64,000 nucleotides of DNA. Source: Capsulimonadaceae bacterium. Its GTDB lineage: Bacteria; Armatimonadota; Armatimonadia; Armatimonadales; Capsulimonadaceae. Numbering within the stretch: the stretch's first letter is position 1; every line of letters starts with the position of its first letter. The DNA is taken from positions 1 through 64,000 of the forward strand of contig JARLGU010000009.1 of the NCBI GenBank assembly GCA_031292625.1. Direction: 5' to 3'. This document shows positions 7,905 through 16,976 of this stretch, one piece after another. The notes beneath the pieces are model-generated. The model was not told where the DNA came from and did no database searches. It saw only the letters and a program-made list of their open reading frames with translations. The translations under genes and the position numbers were made by a program.

Positions 7905-9782
7905 CTATGCGGACGGGATCCAGACTCTCATCGGACCGGCAGCGCGGTTCGCCCACGCGTAGTAGGGAATCGCGGTCAGGTTGACCGGCGCGAGCGATTG
8001 CGTTTCGATTGTCCGGTACAGCTCGCCGTCCCAGTCCGGCGCGCGATGGGCAAGTCCTTCGCCCGTGACCACTTCAACGCCGCCGAGCAGGTCATCGCGC
8101 CATGTCGATGCGAGCGGCGAGTTGGACGGCAGACAGAGCAACCGGATGTCGGCGTCCGCGTAGTCGGCTTGTTCGATCGCGTAGACAAGCGGTCCGCGAG
8201 CGAGCGCGACGCGACCGGCTGTTGGGTCGATCGCGGGATTGGCCTCGATCCGCCGCACCGGCATCGGGAGCGTCAAGGTAATCTTGTCTCCCGTTCGCCA
8301 GACCTGAGTGAGCTCGGCATATTGGCCTGCCGCGCATGGCCACGTCGAGCCGGCATCTCCCGCGACCGTCGCTCCAGTCGCCCACGCCGGAATACGCAGG
8401 TTAAGCGAGACGGGAGTCGCTGGGGCATCGGTAACGGTGATCTCTACGCGGCCGTCCCATGGGTAGCGCGTGGCGATGTCAAGTCCGATTCGTTCTCCGC
8501 CAGGGATCGCGGCATCGATGTGTCCGGCCGCCCAGAGGTGCAGCCAGACGCCGCCGTCGGAGACGGAAGCGAAGTATCCCGTGAGCGAGGCCAGCATGCG
8601 GGAGATGTTGGGGGGGCAACATGCGCAGCCGAACCAGGCCTGGCGGCGATGAGCGCCGTTGTCCGCTAGTGGGTTCTGGTAATAGTATTGCTGGCCGTCG
8701 AGCGAAAGGCCCGAGAGGATGCCATTGTACAGGGCGAGTTCGATGATTTCCGCAAATCGAGCCTCGCCCGTGATTTGCAGCATGCGCCAGTTCCACATCA
8801 GGCTACCGATCGCCGCGCAGCTCTCGGCGTAGGCCGTATCGTTCGGCAACTCGTAGTCGTTTCCGAACACCTCGCCCGCCCATCGAGATCCTACGCCGCC
8901 GGTGACGTACATTCTGCGCCGCATCGCGCTGTTCCAATGCACATCGATCGCCTCTCGCAACGCCGTTTCCCCGGTCTCGGCATAGAGGTCGGCCGCCGCG
9001 CATTCCAGATACATTGCCCGGACGGCGTGACCGGCGACGTTTTTCGTCTCGCGGTAAGGAATGTTGTCCTGAAAGACCTCGCCGTGCCGGGTCATATTGC
9101 GGCCTCGCGCGTTTATGAAATACGCCGCCTGGTCCAGGTACCGCTTCTCGTTCGTCACGCGATACAACTCGACAAGCGCCATTTCGATCTCCTCGTGTCC
9201 GCAGACCCATTCGCGACGGCCGCTCTCCGCGGGACCGAATGTCTTGCAAATGTGGTCCGCGAAGCGGCAAGCGACGTTTAGGAGAGTGTGGGATTGGGTG
9301 ACGCGGAAGTGTGCGACGGCGGCTTGGAACAGGTGTCCGGCGCAATACATTTCGTGCAGATCGTGGTTCGTCCATCGCTCTGCGACGCGGTCAACACTGA
9401 AGAAGGTGTTCAAGTAGCCGTCGTCGCTTTGCGCGGCGGCAACCACTTCGATCGATTCGTCCAGCATCCCGCGCAGTTCGGAATCCGGATCGCCGGCGAG
9501 AACCCATGCGGCGGCCTCCATCCACTTGTACACATCCGAGTCGTTAAAGTAGATGCCCTCAAAAGGGACGTCAATCTTGCCCGCCGCGCGCTGAAAATTG
9601 CGAAGCCGGCCGGTTTCCCAGAGGAGGCGGTACTGCGTCGGTAGCGTGACCGTGCGGTTCGCCGCGATCCTTGGCGACCAGAAGGCATCGTTGAGGCGGA
9701 ACGAATCGACCGAAAGAGCCTGCAGGCGGACGTGCGGGCTGTGCGAGGTGTCGACGACGGGCGCGAAGCTATTTTTTGGCAT
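7905..9782 (-). CDS. GH127 beta-L-arabinofuranosidase-like glycoside hydrolase
   Basis: The 625-residue protein belongs to glycoside hydrolase family 127 (DUF1680), whose founder HypBA1 cleaves terminal beta-L-arabinofuranose. Family features seen are the early FWSPR motif, a central (alpha/alpha) barrel region, YELPNDTAYAESC with the Glu-x-Cys pair that binds zinc, and FGCACCPPN with adjacent cysteines matching the HypBA1 nucleophile and zinc ligand. No signal peptide is visible, so it is probably cytosolic and acts on imported oligosaccharides. I chose the ATG at 9782 because GGAG lies 9 nt before it; an ATG 15 nt further upstream is also possible. The divergent AraC regulator and GH4 enzyme suggest one sugar locus. 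Confidence 0.88.
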   Translation of the reverse strand: MPKNSFAPVVDTSHSPHVRLQALSVDSFRLNDAFWSPRIAANRTVTLPTQYRLLWETGRLRNFQRAAGKIDVPFEGIYFNDSDVYKWMEAAAWVLAGDPDSELRGMLDESIEVVAAAQSDDGYLNTFFSVDRVAERWTNHDLHEMYCAGHLFQAAVAHFRVTQSHTLLNVACRFADHICKTFGPAESGRREWVCGHEEIEMALVELYRVTNEKRYLDQAAYFINARGRNMTRHGEVFQDNIPYRETKNVAGHAVRAMYLECAAADLYAETGETALREAIDVHWNSAMRRRMYVTGGVGSRWAGEVFGNDYELPNDTAYAESCAAIGSLMWNWRMLQITGEARFAEIIELALYNGILSGLSLDGQQYYYQNPLADNGAHRRQAWFGCACCPPNISRMLASLTGYFASVSDGGVWLHLWAAGHIDAAIPGGERIGLDIATRYPWDGRVEITVTDAPATPVSLNLRIPAWATGATVAGDAGSTWPCAAGQYAELTQVWRTGDKITLTLPMPVRRIEANPAIDPTAGRVALARGPLVYAIEQADYADADIRLLCLPSNSPLASTWRDDLLGGVEVVTGEGLAHRAPDWDGELYRTIETQSLAPVNLTAIPYYAWANRAAGPMRVWIPSA

Positions 9783-9924
9783 AAGATGTATCTCCATTGC
9801 GAGAGGATTTCTCTTATAGTAGCATCAATTGTATATGCGTGCAAGGCGATGATCTGTTAGAATAGAAGGACGATTTATCTGTCCGTGGCTAGGCCATGCA
9901 TGTTGGGAGGCAACAGAGCGCGTT

Positions 9925-10755
9925 ATGACGGATGCAACATTTATGATCGCGCCGGATCTGGCTGTCCGGGTGCAGAACGCGGGACTGTTCGTGTCGCGCG
10001 GGGTGGGGATACACCCCGACCGGCGCATCGACTCTCACGAATTGATCTTCGTTCGCGAGGGCGTCCTTGGGATCGCCGAGGAGGAGCGCCGGTTTGAGGT
10101 GCGCGCGGGAGAGGCCCTCATATTGTGGCCGGGACGGCGCCATTATGGCACGATCCCATACGCTCCGGAGCTTTCCTTTTACTGGATACACTTCGTGGTC
10201 GATAATGCCGCCGGCGGGCGCGGCGACGCGATCCGCGTCGCGCAGAACGTCCGCGTTGCTCGCCCTGACCATCTGACGTGGCTTTTGCGTCGTTTTCTTG
10301 AGGACCAGCAGTCCGGCGATCTTGACCGCGTTTCCGCGAGCTTGCTGTTGCTCCAAATGCTTCGTGAGGCGTCGCTTCCTGAGCGCGCCGGCGAACACGA
10401 CGGCGGCGGAGGCGCGCTGTCGCTGGCATCGAAGGCTGACGGTTATATCCGGACTCACTTCGAACTCCCTCTGAGCGCATCGCTCATTGCAAGCGAGTTG
10501 AATTGCAATGCGAACTATCTGAACGTCGCGTACCGGCGTTGCTACGGCATCACGGTGACCGAGGCGATTCACGGGCATCGCATGCGTCACGCTCGCCGGT
10601 TGCTTACGGACGGAGATGGAAACATCGATGAAGTTGCGCGGGCGTGCGGATTTACGGATACAGGCTACTTCCGGCGCTTGTTTCATCGCTCCGAGGGGAT
10701 GAGCCCGAAGGCATTCCGGCGTCTTTATGCGCGTGTCCACCTGAACACGATGTGA
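9925..10755 (+). CDS. AraC family transcriptional regulator
   Basis: The 276-residue protein has an N-terminal cupin-like sensor domain (residues about 10-150, with the HPDRRIDSHELIFV strand block) and a C-terminal double helix-turn-helix of the AraC type (about 175-270, including the signature near DEVARACGFTDTGYFRRLFHR). It lies between, and is divergent or collinear with, two glycoside hydrolase genes, so it probably activates GH127 and GH4 in response to an arabinose- or galactose-containing sugar. A GGAGG sequence precedes the start at a long spacing. Confidence 0.88.
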   Translation: MTDATFMIAPDLAVRVQNAGLFVSRGVGIHPDRRIDSHELIFVREGVLGIAEEERRFEVRAGEALILWPGRRHYGTIPYAPELSFYWIHFVVDNAAGGRGDAIRVAQNVRVARPDHLTWLLRRFLEDQQSGDLDRVSASLLLLQMLREASLPERAGEHDGGGGALSLASKADGYIRTHFELPLSASLIASELNCNANYLNVAYRRCYGITVTEAIHGHRMRHARRLLTDGDGNIDEVARACGFTDTGYFRRLFHRSEGMSPKAFRRLYARVHLNTM

Positions 10756-10875
10756 GAACCGCGTACGAAAAATTGTAATTGTTGCAATCCGCCAAGGAGA
10801 TCGTTGCAAGTACGGCGAAACCTGCCTTGCGGCGGATGGCCGTCGCTCATTCGTTACGTTCAGGAGTGAGCTAGC

Positions 10876-12189
10876 ATGAAGATAGTCTTTATCGGGGCGG
10901 GCAGCGGATTTGGCGCGAAGTCGTTCGCGGACATTCTGTCGTTCCCCGAGCTCAGAGATAGCGAAGTGGTTCTCGTTGATGTCAATCCAGACCACCTCGA
11001 ACCGGTTTCGGCATACTGCCGGAAGATCGCGGCGCATTACGACGCGCCCACGAAGATCACGACTGCGCTCGATTGGCGCGACGGCGTGCTTGACGGGGCG
11101 CAGTTCGTTATGACGTCGTTCGCACAGGGCGGTCCCGCGTATACGGGCAAGCCGTTCTATTACGACATCACCATCCCGCAGGAATACGGGATCTACCAGA
11201 ACGTTGCGGACACGGCCGGTATCGGCGGCGTGTTTCGCACGATGCGCACAGCTCCCGAGCTTCTCGCAATTGGACATGATATGGAAGCGCGTTGCCCCGG
11301 AGCGACATTGCTCAACTATGTCAATCCGATGTCCATGCTCACGCGAACTCTCTCGTTGGCTTGCCCGAAGATCCATGTCATCGGGTTGTGTCACAACATT
11401 CAATATGGCATCCGGGACATCTCCCGGTGGATTGGGGTGTCGCACAAGGAACTCGTGTACGAAGCCGCCGGAGTGAACCATATGGACTGGTTCTTGCGGC
11501 TCGAGTATAAGGATGGGCGCAACGCTTATCCGGATCTTCTCAAGGCCGGCGAAAACCCGGATGTTTACAAGCAGCGCACGGTTCAATTCGAGTTGCTCAA
11601 GCACTTTGGCTATTTCACGACGGAGTCTCAACAGCATTGCATCGAATATGTCCCGTACTTTGCGCCGCGAGCGGAAGATCGCGCCGCGATGGAGATCAAG
11701 GACGCATCGCCAAGCCCCAATCCGATCCATGTGGCGGCTCGGTGGAACCCCGAGAGCGGTTTGCAGCGCCAGCTGCGCGGCGAGATCCCGTTGGACCTCG
11801 AGCGGTCTTTCGAGTACGGCATGCACATCATGCACGCAAGCGTCACGGACAACGCTTACCGCATGAACGTGAACGTGATCAACAACGGCCTGATCGACAA
11901 TTTGCCCGATGGCTACTGCGTCGAGGTTCCGTGTATTGCGGATCGGTCTGGTTTGCATCCGATGAAGGTAGGCAAGCTGCCGATTCACTTGGCGGCGCTT
12001 TGCGGCGGCATGGCCGATATGCAGACGATGGCGAGCGATGCGGTTCTCGAACGCGATTTGTACAAGGCTTACCTCGCCTGTGCGATTGATCCGCTTACGT
12101 CCGCCTGTGCGACGCCAGCTCGGATCAGGACGTGTTTCGATGCCCTTGTCGAGGCGGAGAAGCCGTGGCTGCGGGAGTATTGGTTCTAG
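10876..12189 (+). CDS. GH4 alpha-galactosidase (MelA-like)
   Basis: The 437-residue protein is a glycoside hydrolase family 4 enzyme, which uses NAD and a divalent metal in a redox mechanism. The Rossmann motif IGAGSGFGAK begins at residue 6, NYVNPMSML is near 148, GLCHN near 173 supplies the metal-binding Cys and His, and AGVNHMDW near 198 supplies a further His. The GLCHN and NHMDW motifs are closest to MelA alpha-galactosidases; alpha-glucuronidase is an alternative within GH4. GGAG lies before the ATG. The protein is cytosolic and follows the AraC gene by 120 bp. Confidence 0.85.
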   Translation: MKIVFIGAGSGFGAKSFADILSFPELRDSEVVLVDVNPDHLEPVSAYCRKIAAHYDAPTKITTALDWRDGVLDGAQFVMTSFAQGGPAYTGKPFYYDITIPQEYGIYQNVADTAGIGGVFRTMRTAPELLAIGHDMEARCPGATLLNYVNPMSMLTRTLSLACPKIHVIGLCHNIQYGIRDISRWIGVSHKELVYEAAGVNHMDWFLRLEYKDGRNAYPDLLKAGENPDVYKQRTVQFELLKHFGYFTTESQQHCIEYVPYFAPRAEDRAAMEIKDASPSPNPIHVAARWNPESGLQRQLRGEIPLDLERSFEYGMHIMHASVTDNAYRMNVNVINNGLIDNLPDGYCVEVPCIADRSGLHPMKVGKLPIHLAALCGGMADMQTMASDAVLERDLYKAYLACAIDPLTSACATPARIRTCFDALVEAEKPWLREYWF

Positions 12190-12208
12190 AGAAGGTGCGA
12201 CGGAGTAC

Positions 12209-12242
12209 GGGGCGTCCATTGAATTTCACGCAAGGACGCCCC
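12209..12242 (+). terminator. GC-rich hairpin after the GH4 gene
   Basis: GGGGCGTCC at 12209-12217 pairs perfectly with GGACGCCCC at 12234-12242 around a 16-nt loop, 20 bp after the GH4 stop. A T-run is nearly absent (GTGGCTTT). Confidence 0.6.
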
Positions 12243-12581
12243 GTGGCTTTCCGCTTGCTGTTCAGGCGTACGCGGAAAGCGTTGGAAATGGGGAGCATCG
12301 AGAAGGAGGATGAGATATTTCAAAATCGGTCTATTTGACTAAGCTAAACGCGTTAGGCCACTTCCCCGAGCGTGCTGACTAACCGCATTTCGATCCAATT
12401 ATCTGCACTAATCGAATAGGAATCGCTTTATTTGAAAGCGTGAATGTTGAATTTGATCTGTGATTGCCAGCCTTTTGCACCGATGATTTTCCTATGTAGG
12501 CGCGGCGGCTGAATGCCGGGCTTACGTCTTGTAGGGTACAAGACTTACTCGTGGCACACACTGTAAGGGGCAAGACAACAG
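12243..12581. other. Intergenic region before the FIST operon
   Basis: Relatively AT-rich gap without a supportable gene. It holds a small hairpin at 12424-12440 (CGCTTT/AAAGCG) and an operator-like palindrome at 12526-12544. A tiny frame starting at 12311 encodes only ten residues and I do not call it. Confidence 0.5.
12526..12544. promoter_or_regulatory. Perfect palindrome GTCTTGTA-GGG-TACAAGAC
   Basis: An 8-bp perfect inverted repeat with a 3-nt spacer lies 37 bp before the first gene of the FIST pair. It could be an operator or an RNA hairpin; no regulator is identified. Confidence 0.5.
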
Positions 12582-12791
12582 ATGGGAAAAGCCAAAAGGA
12601 TCTTAGACGCAATAATTGTTCAAAGGGCCGGCAGAAACGAAGTGATCGCCCGATCGATTGCGGCGAGGTTAATGATTAAGGGAATCAACGTAAAGGCCAT
12701 TACAATGAGCACCCCCGATGATCCGGCGATGATAAAACGACTGCTTGGCATTGCCCGGGACATGGACGTCAAGCTTCCAATACTTGAGTGA
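12582..12791 (+). CDS. Small hypothetical protein upstream of FIST
   Basis: A 69-residue basic protein that I do not recognise. It has a predicted alpha-helical N-terminal half (KAKRILDAIIVQRAGRNEVI) and no Cys, signal or membrane segment. The stop is 9 bp before the FIST gene, so the two are likely co-transcribed. It ends in an acidic tail (MDVKLPILE). Its role may be linked to FIST sensing, but this rests on position only. Confidence 0.6.
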   Translation: MGKAKRILDAIIVQRAGRNEVIARSIAARLMIKGINVKAITMSTPDDPAMIKRLLGIARDMDVKLPILE

Positions 12792-12800
12792 GAGAATACA

Positions 12801-13904
12801 ATGATTTCTATCGCACATTCCACTCGATCCGCCGTCGACGATGCCGTCGACGAGATCGAGTCAGCGTTTGCCGGCATCGATCCGGCTCTTGTTCTCTATT
12901 TTGCCTCGTCTCATTATGCTCCGGAGGTCATCAGTAAAGCCGTTCAATCAAGGTTTCCGGCCAGCCGCACGGTAGGCTGCAGTACGGCCGGTGAAATCGT
13001 CAGCGGTATGATGCTGAAGAATTCGATCGCGGCGATGGCATTCGATAAGGCCAGCATCGGCGATTTCGAGATTGCCGTTGTGCAGAGTCTCAAGTCCGCG
13101 GAAGGCGTGGCAAAGGCATTTCGACGTTTTGAGGACCATTTTGGCAAGCCCATGTTGGATCTCGATCCAGCGAGTTACATTGGGCTCGTGCTGGTCGACG
13201 GCTTGTCGTCCGCGGAGGACAGGCTGATGGAAGCGGTCGGCAATCAGACCAAAGTACTTTTCGTCGGCGGTTCCGCGGGCGACGATCTGAAGTTCCAGGA
13301 GACGTACGTCTACGCGGACGGAGTCTGCTATCCGCATGCCGCGGTGCTCACGCTGGCCAAGCCCGGCGTCCGGTTCGATGTCCTGAAAACTCAAAGCTTT
13401 GCCGTCCTTCCCCTTGAACTCACCGCAACAAAGGTTGACGAGCGGGCTCGAACCGTTGTGGAGTTTAACGGCAAGCCCGCAGCCATCGCGTACGCCGAGG
13501 CGGCGGGATGCAGGGTGGATAACTTGCCGCGCCAATTCATGCGGCATCCGCTTGCGCTTCTCATTGACGAAGAGCCGTTTGTACGAAGTCCTCAAAGGGT
13601 TGAGGGGACGAGCTTGGTCTTCTATTGCAGAATAAAGAAAGGGACGACGCTTTCGCTCTTGGAGTCGCGTAATATCGTCGAGGATACCGCGAAGGCGATC
13701 GCGGCGAAGCGCGCGGAATTTGGCTGCTTCAAGGGTCTTATAAACTTCAACTGTATTTTGCGAACTCAGGATCTTGAAGATCAAGATCTGAGCGTTGCCT
13801 ATGGAAGCATCTTTGCTGAAATACCCACGGTTGGATTCAGCACGTATGGGGAGCAGTATTTGAGCCACGTCAACCAGACGGCAACGATGCTTGTGTTTGG
13901 CTGA
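12801..13904 (+). CDS. FIST domain sensory protein
   Basis: The 367-residue soluble protein has a FIST_N domain (about residues 25-210, with VGCSTAGEI near 54 and the VLFVGGSAGDDL block near 151) followed by a FIST_C domain (about 220-350, ending in GFSTYGEQ). FIST domains are thought to bind small ligands such as amino acids and are often fused or adjacent to kinases or cyclases. Here the protein stands alone with a small partner gene. A hairpin terminator follows the stop. The ligand is unknown. Confidence 0.88.
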   Translation: MISIAHSTRSAVDDAVDEIESAFAGIDPALVLYFASSHYAPEVISKAVQSRFPASRTVGCSTAGEIVSGMMLKNSIAAMAFDKASIGDFEIAVVQSLKSAEGVAKAFRRFEDHFGKPMLDLDPASYIGLVLVDGLSSAEDRLMEAVGNQTKVLFVGGSAGDDLKFQETYVYADGVCYPHAAVLTLAKPGVRFDVLKTQSFAVLPLELTATKVDERARTVVEFNGKPAAIAYAEAAGCRVDNLPRQFMRHPLALLIDEEPFVRSPQRVEGTSLVFYCRIKKGTTLSLLESRNIVEDTAKAIAAKRAEFGCFKGLINFNCILRTQDLEDQDLSVAYGSIFAEIPTVGFSTYGEQYLSHVNQTATMLVFG

Positions 13905-13928
13905 TTTGGGGATGTTCGTGAACTTAAT

Positions 13929-13959
13929 GGGCGTCCGCCGAATTCGTCGGCGGACGCCC
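13929..13959. terminator. Bidirectional hairpin terminator
   Basis: A 13-bp perfect stem (GGGCGTCCGCCGA and its complement) with a 5-nt loop lies between the converging FIST gene and the gene ending at 13986. No T-run follows on either strand. Confidence 0.65.
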
Positions 13960-13985
13960 TGAATGCTTGTATTGGCGGGTGCTTC

Positions 13986-14396
13986 TCAAGCGGCGATTGG
14001 CTCTTCGGCGGACGCATGGCGAATCGCCGTTTCGAGCAGGATGGTCTCCGAACAGTGAAGCTCTCTTTCGAGATCGGACAGGTTGTCGAGGGTGTCTTTG
14101 AAGACGCAGAGGGGTCTTGGCTTAACCGTTCCTCCGCAAAAATGAAGTTCGTTGACCAGGTTCCCGCCGTTCTTCGTGGTATGGGCGCGAAACGCTTCGA
14201 TGGCAATCTGCAGAGCGACGCTCCGCTTGTATTCGTTACTTCCTTCTACGCCATGGTTCAGAGCGATTTGCGATAACTGGTCCAGGGCCTCCTCGTGGAG
14301 TGGAAGCACGACTTCCTGGACGGGGCCGCGGGGTAGGGCGGATTGTCCGAGGCTGGCAAAATGCTCCGAAAAATGGCTTGCTTCATCTTCGACCAT
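13986..14396 (-). CDS. Hypothetical acidic protein
   Basis: A protein of about 136 residues with no family that I can name. It is helical and acidic at its N-terminus, with a central segment EEALDQLSQIALNHGVEG and a later block rich in Leu and Glu (TLDNLSDLERELHC). AGGAG lies before two adjacent ATG codons at 14399 and 14396; the second has the better spacing (6 nt). The frame stays open upstream but without a ribosome-binding site. It points away from the trigger-factor operon. Confidence 0.6.
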   Translation of the reverse strand: MVEDEASHFSEHFASLGQSALPRGPVQEVVLPLHEEALDQLSQIALNHGVEGSNEYKRSVALQIAIEAFRAHTTKNGGNLVNELHFCGGTVKPRPLCVFKDTLDNLSDLERELHCSETILLETAIRHASAEEPIAA

Positions 14397-14399
14397 CAT

Positions 14400-14754
14400 G
14401 GGCTCCTCTCTCGATTGGAACTCGCAGGATGTGCCTGCAGTGGCTTGGCATATCCGACGGGGCTTTACGCCGCGAAGTTGCGGCAAATCCGCCGTCTGGG
14501 TGTAGGGTCATGGGGGAAGTTCGAATTGCCCGATAGACCGGCGCGCCTGCGGGATGCCCAAGGAGGGCGTTCGGCGATCCGCGCTTTTGTTTGAGGTAGC
14601 GAACCGGCAACATGATCGAACTCCGCTATGAAGACTCTTCCGTGCGCTGTAGGCTATTTCCTGCTAGAAAATTTCGTATTTTTGATTTTGATTTTAGGGC
14701 GATGCTCCGCGATGTTCCGGAGGCGGTCGACGAGCATTCGCGGCAGCGCGCACA
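14400..14754. other. Intergenic region between divergent genes
   Basis: No gene is supportable here; the open frames are short and show no family match. It contains an AT-rich stretch around 14670-14695, and the tig promoter lies at its right edge. Confidence 0.5.
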
Positions 14755-14784
14755 TTGACATCGAGTCGGCCGCCATGGTAAACT
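14755..14784 (+). promoter_or_regulatory. Sigma-70-type promoter of the tig-clpP-clpX operon
   Basis: TTGACA at 14755-14760 is followed after 18 bp by TAAACT at 14779-14784, with an extended -10 TGG just before it. It sits 64 bp upstream of the tig start codon. Confidence 0.65.
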
Positions 14785-14848
14785 ACGCCGACATTAGCGG
14801 TGCGAACGAAAGGTTTAGTTCGTTGCCGATCAGGAGTATTACTTAAGA

Positions 14849-16258
14849 ATGCAGGTCGTCAAGGAGACCCTGAGCCCCTGTCAGGTTAGCCTACAGATAT
14901 CCGTTGAGCCCGATAAAGTGGCGCAGGCCGTCGACAAGGCTTATCGTGAATTTTCGAAATTTGTCGCCGTTCCCGGCTTCCGCAAAGGGCACGCGCCGAT
15001 GGCATTCGTAAAGCCTCGCGTGCCTCAGGAGCAGCTTCGGGAACGCACGGCGGAGATCCTGGTCGAGCCCGCGTATAGCGAGGCGATCGAGCAGGAGAAC
15101 GTCGCTCCTTATGCCGCTCCGAAACTTGAGCTGCTGTCATTGGAGACGCACGAACCCGAGTTAAAGTTCGAGTTCAAGGCGATTGTTCCGTTGCCGCCCC
15201 AGGTCGAGCTGGGCGCGTACAGCGGTCTCGCCGTTGATCGCGAGCGCTATGCAATCACCGATGAAACGATCGATGCGCGGCTCAAGCAGATCCAGGATAG
15301 CGCCGCGGAGTATCCGGTCGTCACGGATCGCCCGTCGCAGATTGGCGATATTTTGGTGACGGATCTTACGATCACGCCCGAGGGAGAATCGGAGCCGGGA
15401 GAGCCCAGGCATACGGTGATCAATCTGGGCGATCCCGAGAACGTTCCCGGGCTGGATGAGCAACTGCTTGGCCTGTCGAAGGGTGATGAGAAGGCGTTCC
15501 GCCTCAAGTATCCCGACGATTTCACCAACGCGGAAGTCGCGGGCCAGGAAGCGGGCTTCTTCGTCAAGGTCGAGGAACTGCATAGCAAAGTCGTCCCGGC
15601 GCTCGATGACGAGTTTGCCAGCAAGTTCGGCGGCGTCCCGACGCTCGATGAACTGAAACGCGATATTCGCACGCAGCTAGAGAAGCAGATGACCGATCTG
15701 TCCGAATCGCTGGTGCATACGCGTCTGGTGGACCAGATCATCGAAACCTCGACGGTGAACTTCCCGGATGTGCTGCTCGAACGCGAAGTCGAGTCGCAGG
15801 TGCACGAGCTTCTGCATGATCTCGAACATCGGAAGGTGTCGTTTGAGGATTATCTCGAGCGAGCAGGCAAGACGCAGGAGGCGCTTCTCGATGAGTTCAA
15901 GGAAAGCTCGGACAAGCGGCTGCGCCGCGGCCTGGCGCTTGCCGAGATTGCTCGCAAGGAGAGCATTCAGGTCGTAGACGCCGATATTGAGGCCGAGATT
16001 GCCGACAGGGCAACCCGAAATCGGACGCAGCCCGAGGCGATGCGCGCTTACCTCGATGCAAACAATCAGATGGAAAGCTTGGCGCGTTCCCTGCTGACGA
16101 AAAAGATCCTGGAATTCGTGACCTCGTCTGCCATAATTACAGACAAGGTGCTCGATGCAAACGAGCCCGCCGAGACTGACGCGCCGAAGGCGGCTGAAGC
16201 CGCTCCCGAGGCGCCGGCAGAAAAGCCGAAACGGACTCGGAAGAAAAAAGAAGACTAG
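14849..16258 (+). CDS. tig: Trigger factor
   Basis: The 469-residue ribosome-associated chaperone and peptidyl-prolyl isomerase binds nascent chains at the exit tunnel. The N-terminal ribosome-binding domain shows the signature VPGFRKGHAPM near residue 43. The FKBP-type domain spans about 155-245, and the helical C-terminal chaperone domain follows. The C-terminal tail is rich in Ala, Pro and Lys (PKRTRKKKED). AGGAG precedes the ATG. It heads the classical tig-clpP-clpX operon. Confidence 0.96.
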   Translation: MQVVKETLSPCQVSLQISVEPDKVAQAVDKAYREFSKFVAVPGFRKGHAPMAFVKPRVPQEQLRERTAEILVEPAYSEAIEQENVAPYAAPKLELLSLETHEPELKFEFKAIVPLPPQVELGAYSGLAVDRERYAITDETIDARLKQIQDSAAEYPVVTDRPSQIGDILVTDLTITPEGESEPGEPRHTVINLGDPENVPGLDEQLLGLSKGDEKAFRLKYPDDFTNAEVAGQEAGFFVKVEELHSKVVPALDDEFASKFGGVPTLDELKRDIRTQLEKQMTDLSESLVHTRLVDQIIETSTVNFPDVLLEREVESQVHELLHDLEHRKVSFEDYLERAGKTQEALLDEFKESSDKRLRRGLALAEIARKESIQVVDADIEAEIADRATRNRTQPEAMRAYLDANNQMESLARSLLTKKILEFVTSSAIITDKVLDANEPAETDAPKAAEAAPEAPAEKPKRTRKKKED

Positions 16259-16277
16259 ACCCATCCGGAAAAGGACG

Positions 16278-16311
16278 CCTCGCGAGCGCGCTTAATAAGC
16301 CCCTCGCGAGG
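16278..16311 (+). other. Inverted repeat between tig and clpP
   Basis: CCTCGCGAG at 16278-16286 pairs perfectly with CTCGCGAGG at 16303-16311 around a 16-nt loop. It could be a partial terminator or an RNA processing or stability hairpin that uncouples tig from clpPX levels. Confidence 0.5.
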
Positions 16312-16349
16312 ACGTGAATGGGTCGGCAGCACCAAGGAGTTTCTAAGTA

Positions 16350-16931
16350 ATGCCATTGATTCCGATTGTCGTCGAACAGACACCGCGCGGTACCGAGCAG
16401 TATGACCTTTGGTCTCGCCTGATGAAGGATCGCATCGTCTTCATCGGCGACGCGATCGAGGAGCATATGGCCAATATCGTGATTGCCCAGCTCCTGTTTT
16501 TGGAGAAGGAAGATCCCGATAAAGATATTGATATCTACATCCAGTCGCCAGGCGGTTCAGTGATTGCCGGACTGGCGATCTACGACACGATGAAGCTGGT
16601 GAAGCCGGACATCCGCGTTACGGTCGTCGGTATGGCCGCATCGATGGGCGCCGTCTTGGCGAGTGGTGGTACTAAAGGCAAGCGTGCCGCGTTGCCGAAC
16701 GCCCGAATTATGATCCACCAGGGTAGCGCGGGCTTCTCGGGGACGCCGTCGGATATCGAGATCCAAGCGCGTGAGATCCTACGCTATAAAGAGGTCTTGA
16801 CCAAGATCCTCTCAGACAACACCGGGCAAACCTTTGAAAAGGTGTCGCATGACATCGATCGAGATTTCTGGATGTCTCCTGAAGAAGGAGTCGCTTACGG
16901 AATTATCGACGAGGTTCTGTCTAAGAAGTAG
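16350..16931 (+). CDS. clpP: ATP-dependent Clp protease proteolytic subunit
   Basis: The 193-residue serine peptidase forms the tetradecameric proteolytic chamber that works with ClpX or ClpA. The catalytic triad is visible as Ser98 (GMAASMGAV), His123 (MIHQGSAG) and Asp172 (HDIDRDFWM). The length is typical. AAGGAG lies before the ATG. It sits between tig and clpX in the usual order. Confidence 0.97.
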   Translation: MPLIPIVVEQTPRGTEQYDLWSRLMKDRIVFIGDAIEEHMANIVIAQLLFLEKEDPDKDIDIYIQSPGGSVIAGLAIYDTMKLVKPDIRVTVVGMAASMGAVLASGGTKGKRAALPNARIMIHQGSAGFSGTPSDIEIQAREILRYKEVLTKILSDNTGQTFEKVSHDIDRDFWMSPEEGVAYGIIDEVLSKK

Positions 16932-16976
16932 TCGCTTGAGTCTGTCTAACGGTTAACGAGCAAGGATAACTCTTTA

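Noticed and set aside
7863-8669. 268-residue open frame opposite the GH127 gene
   Set aside because: Arg-rich shadow translation of a well-supported glycoside hydrolase.
9889-12219. 776-residue open frame on the minus strand opposite AraC and GH4
   Set aside because: It is the codon-bias shadow of two strongly supported genes on the + strand and shows no family features of its own.
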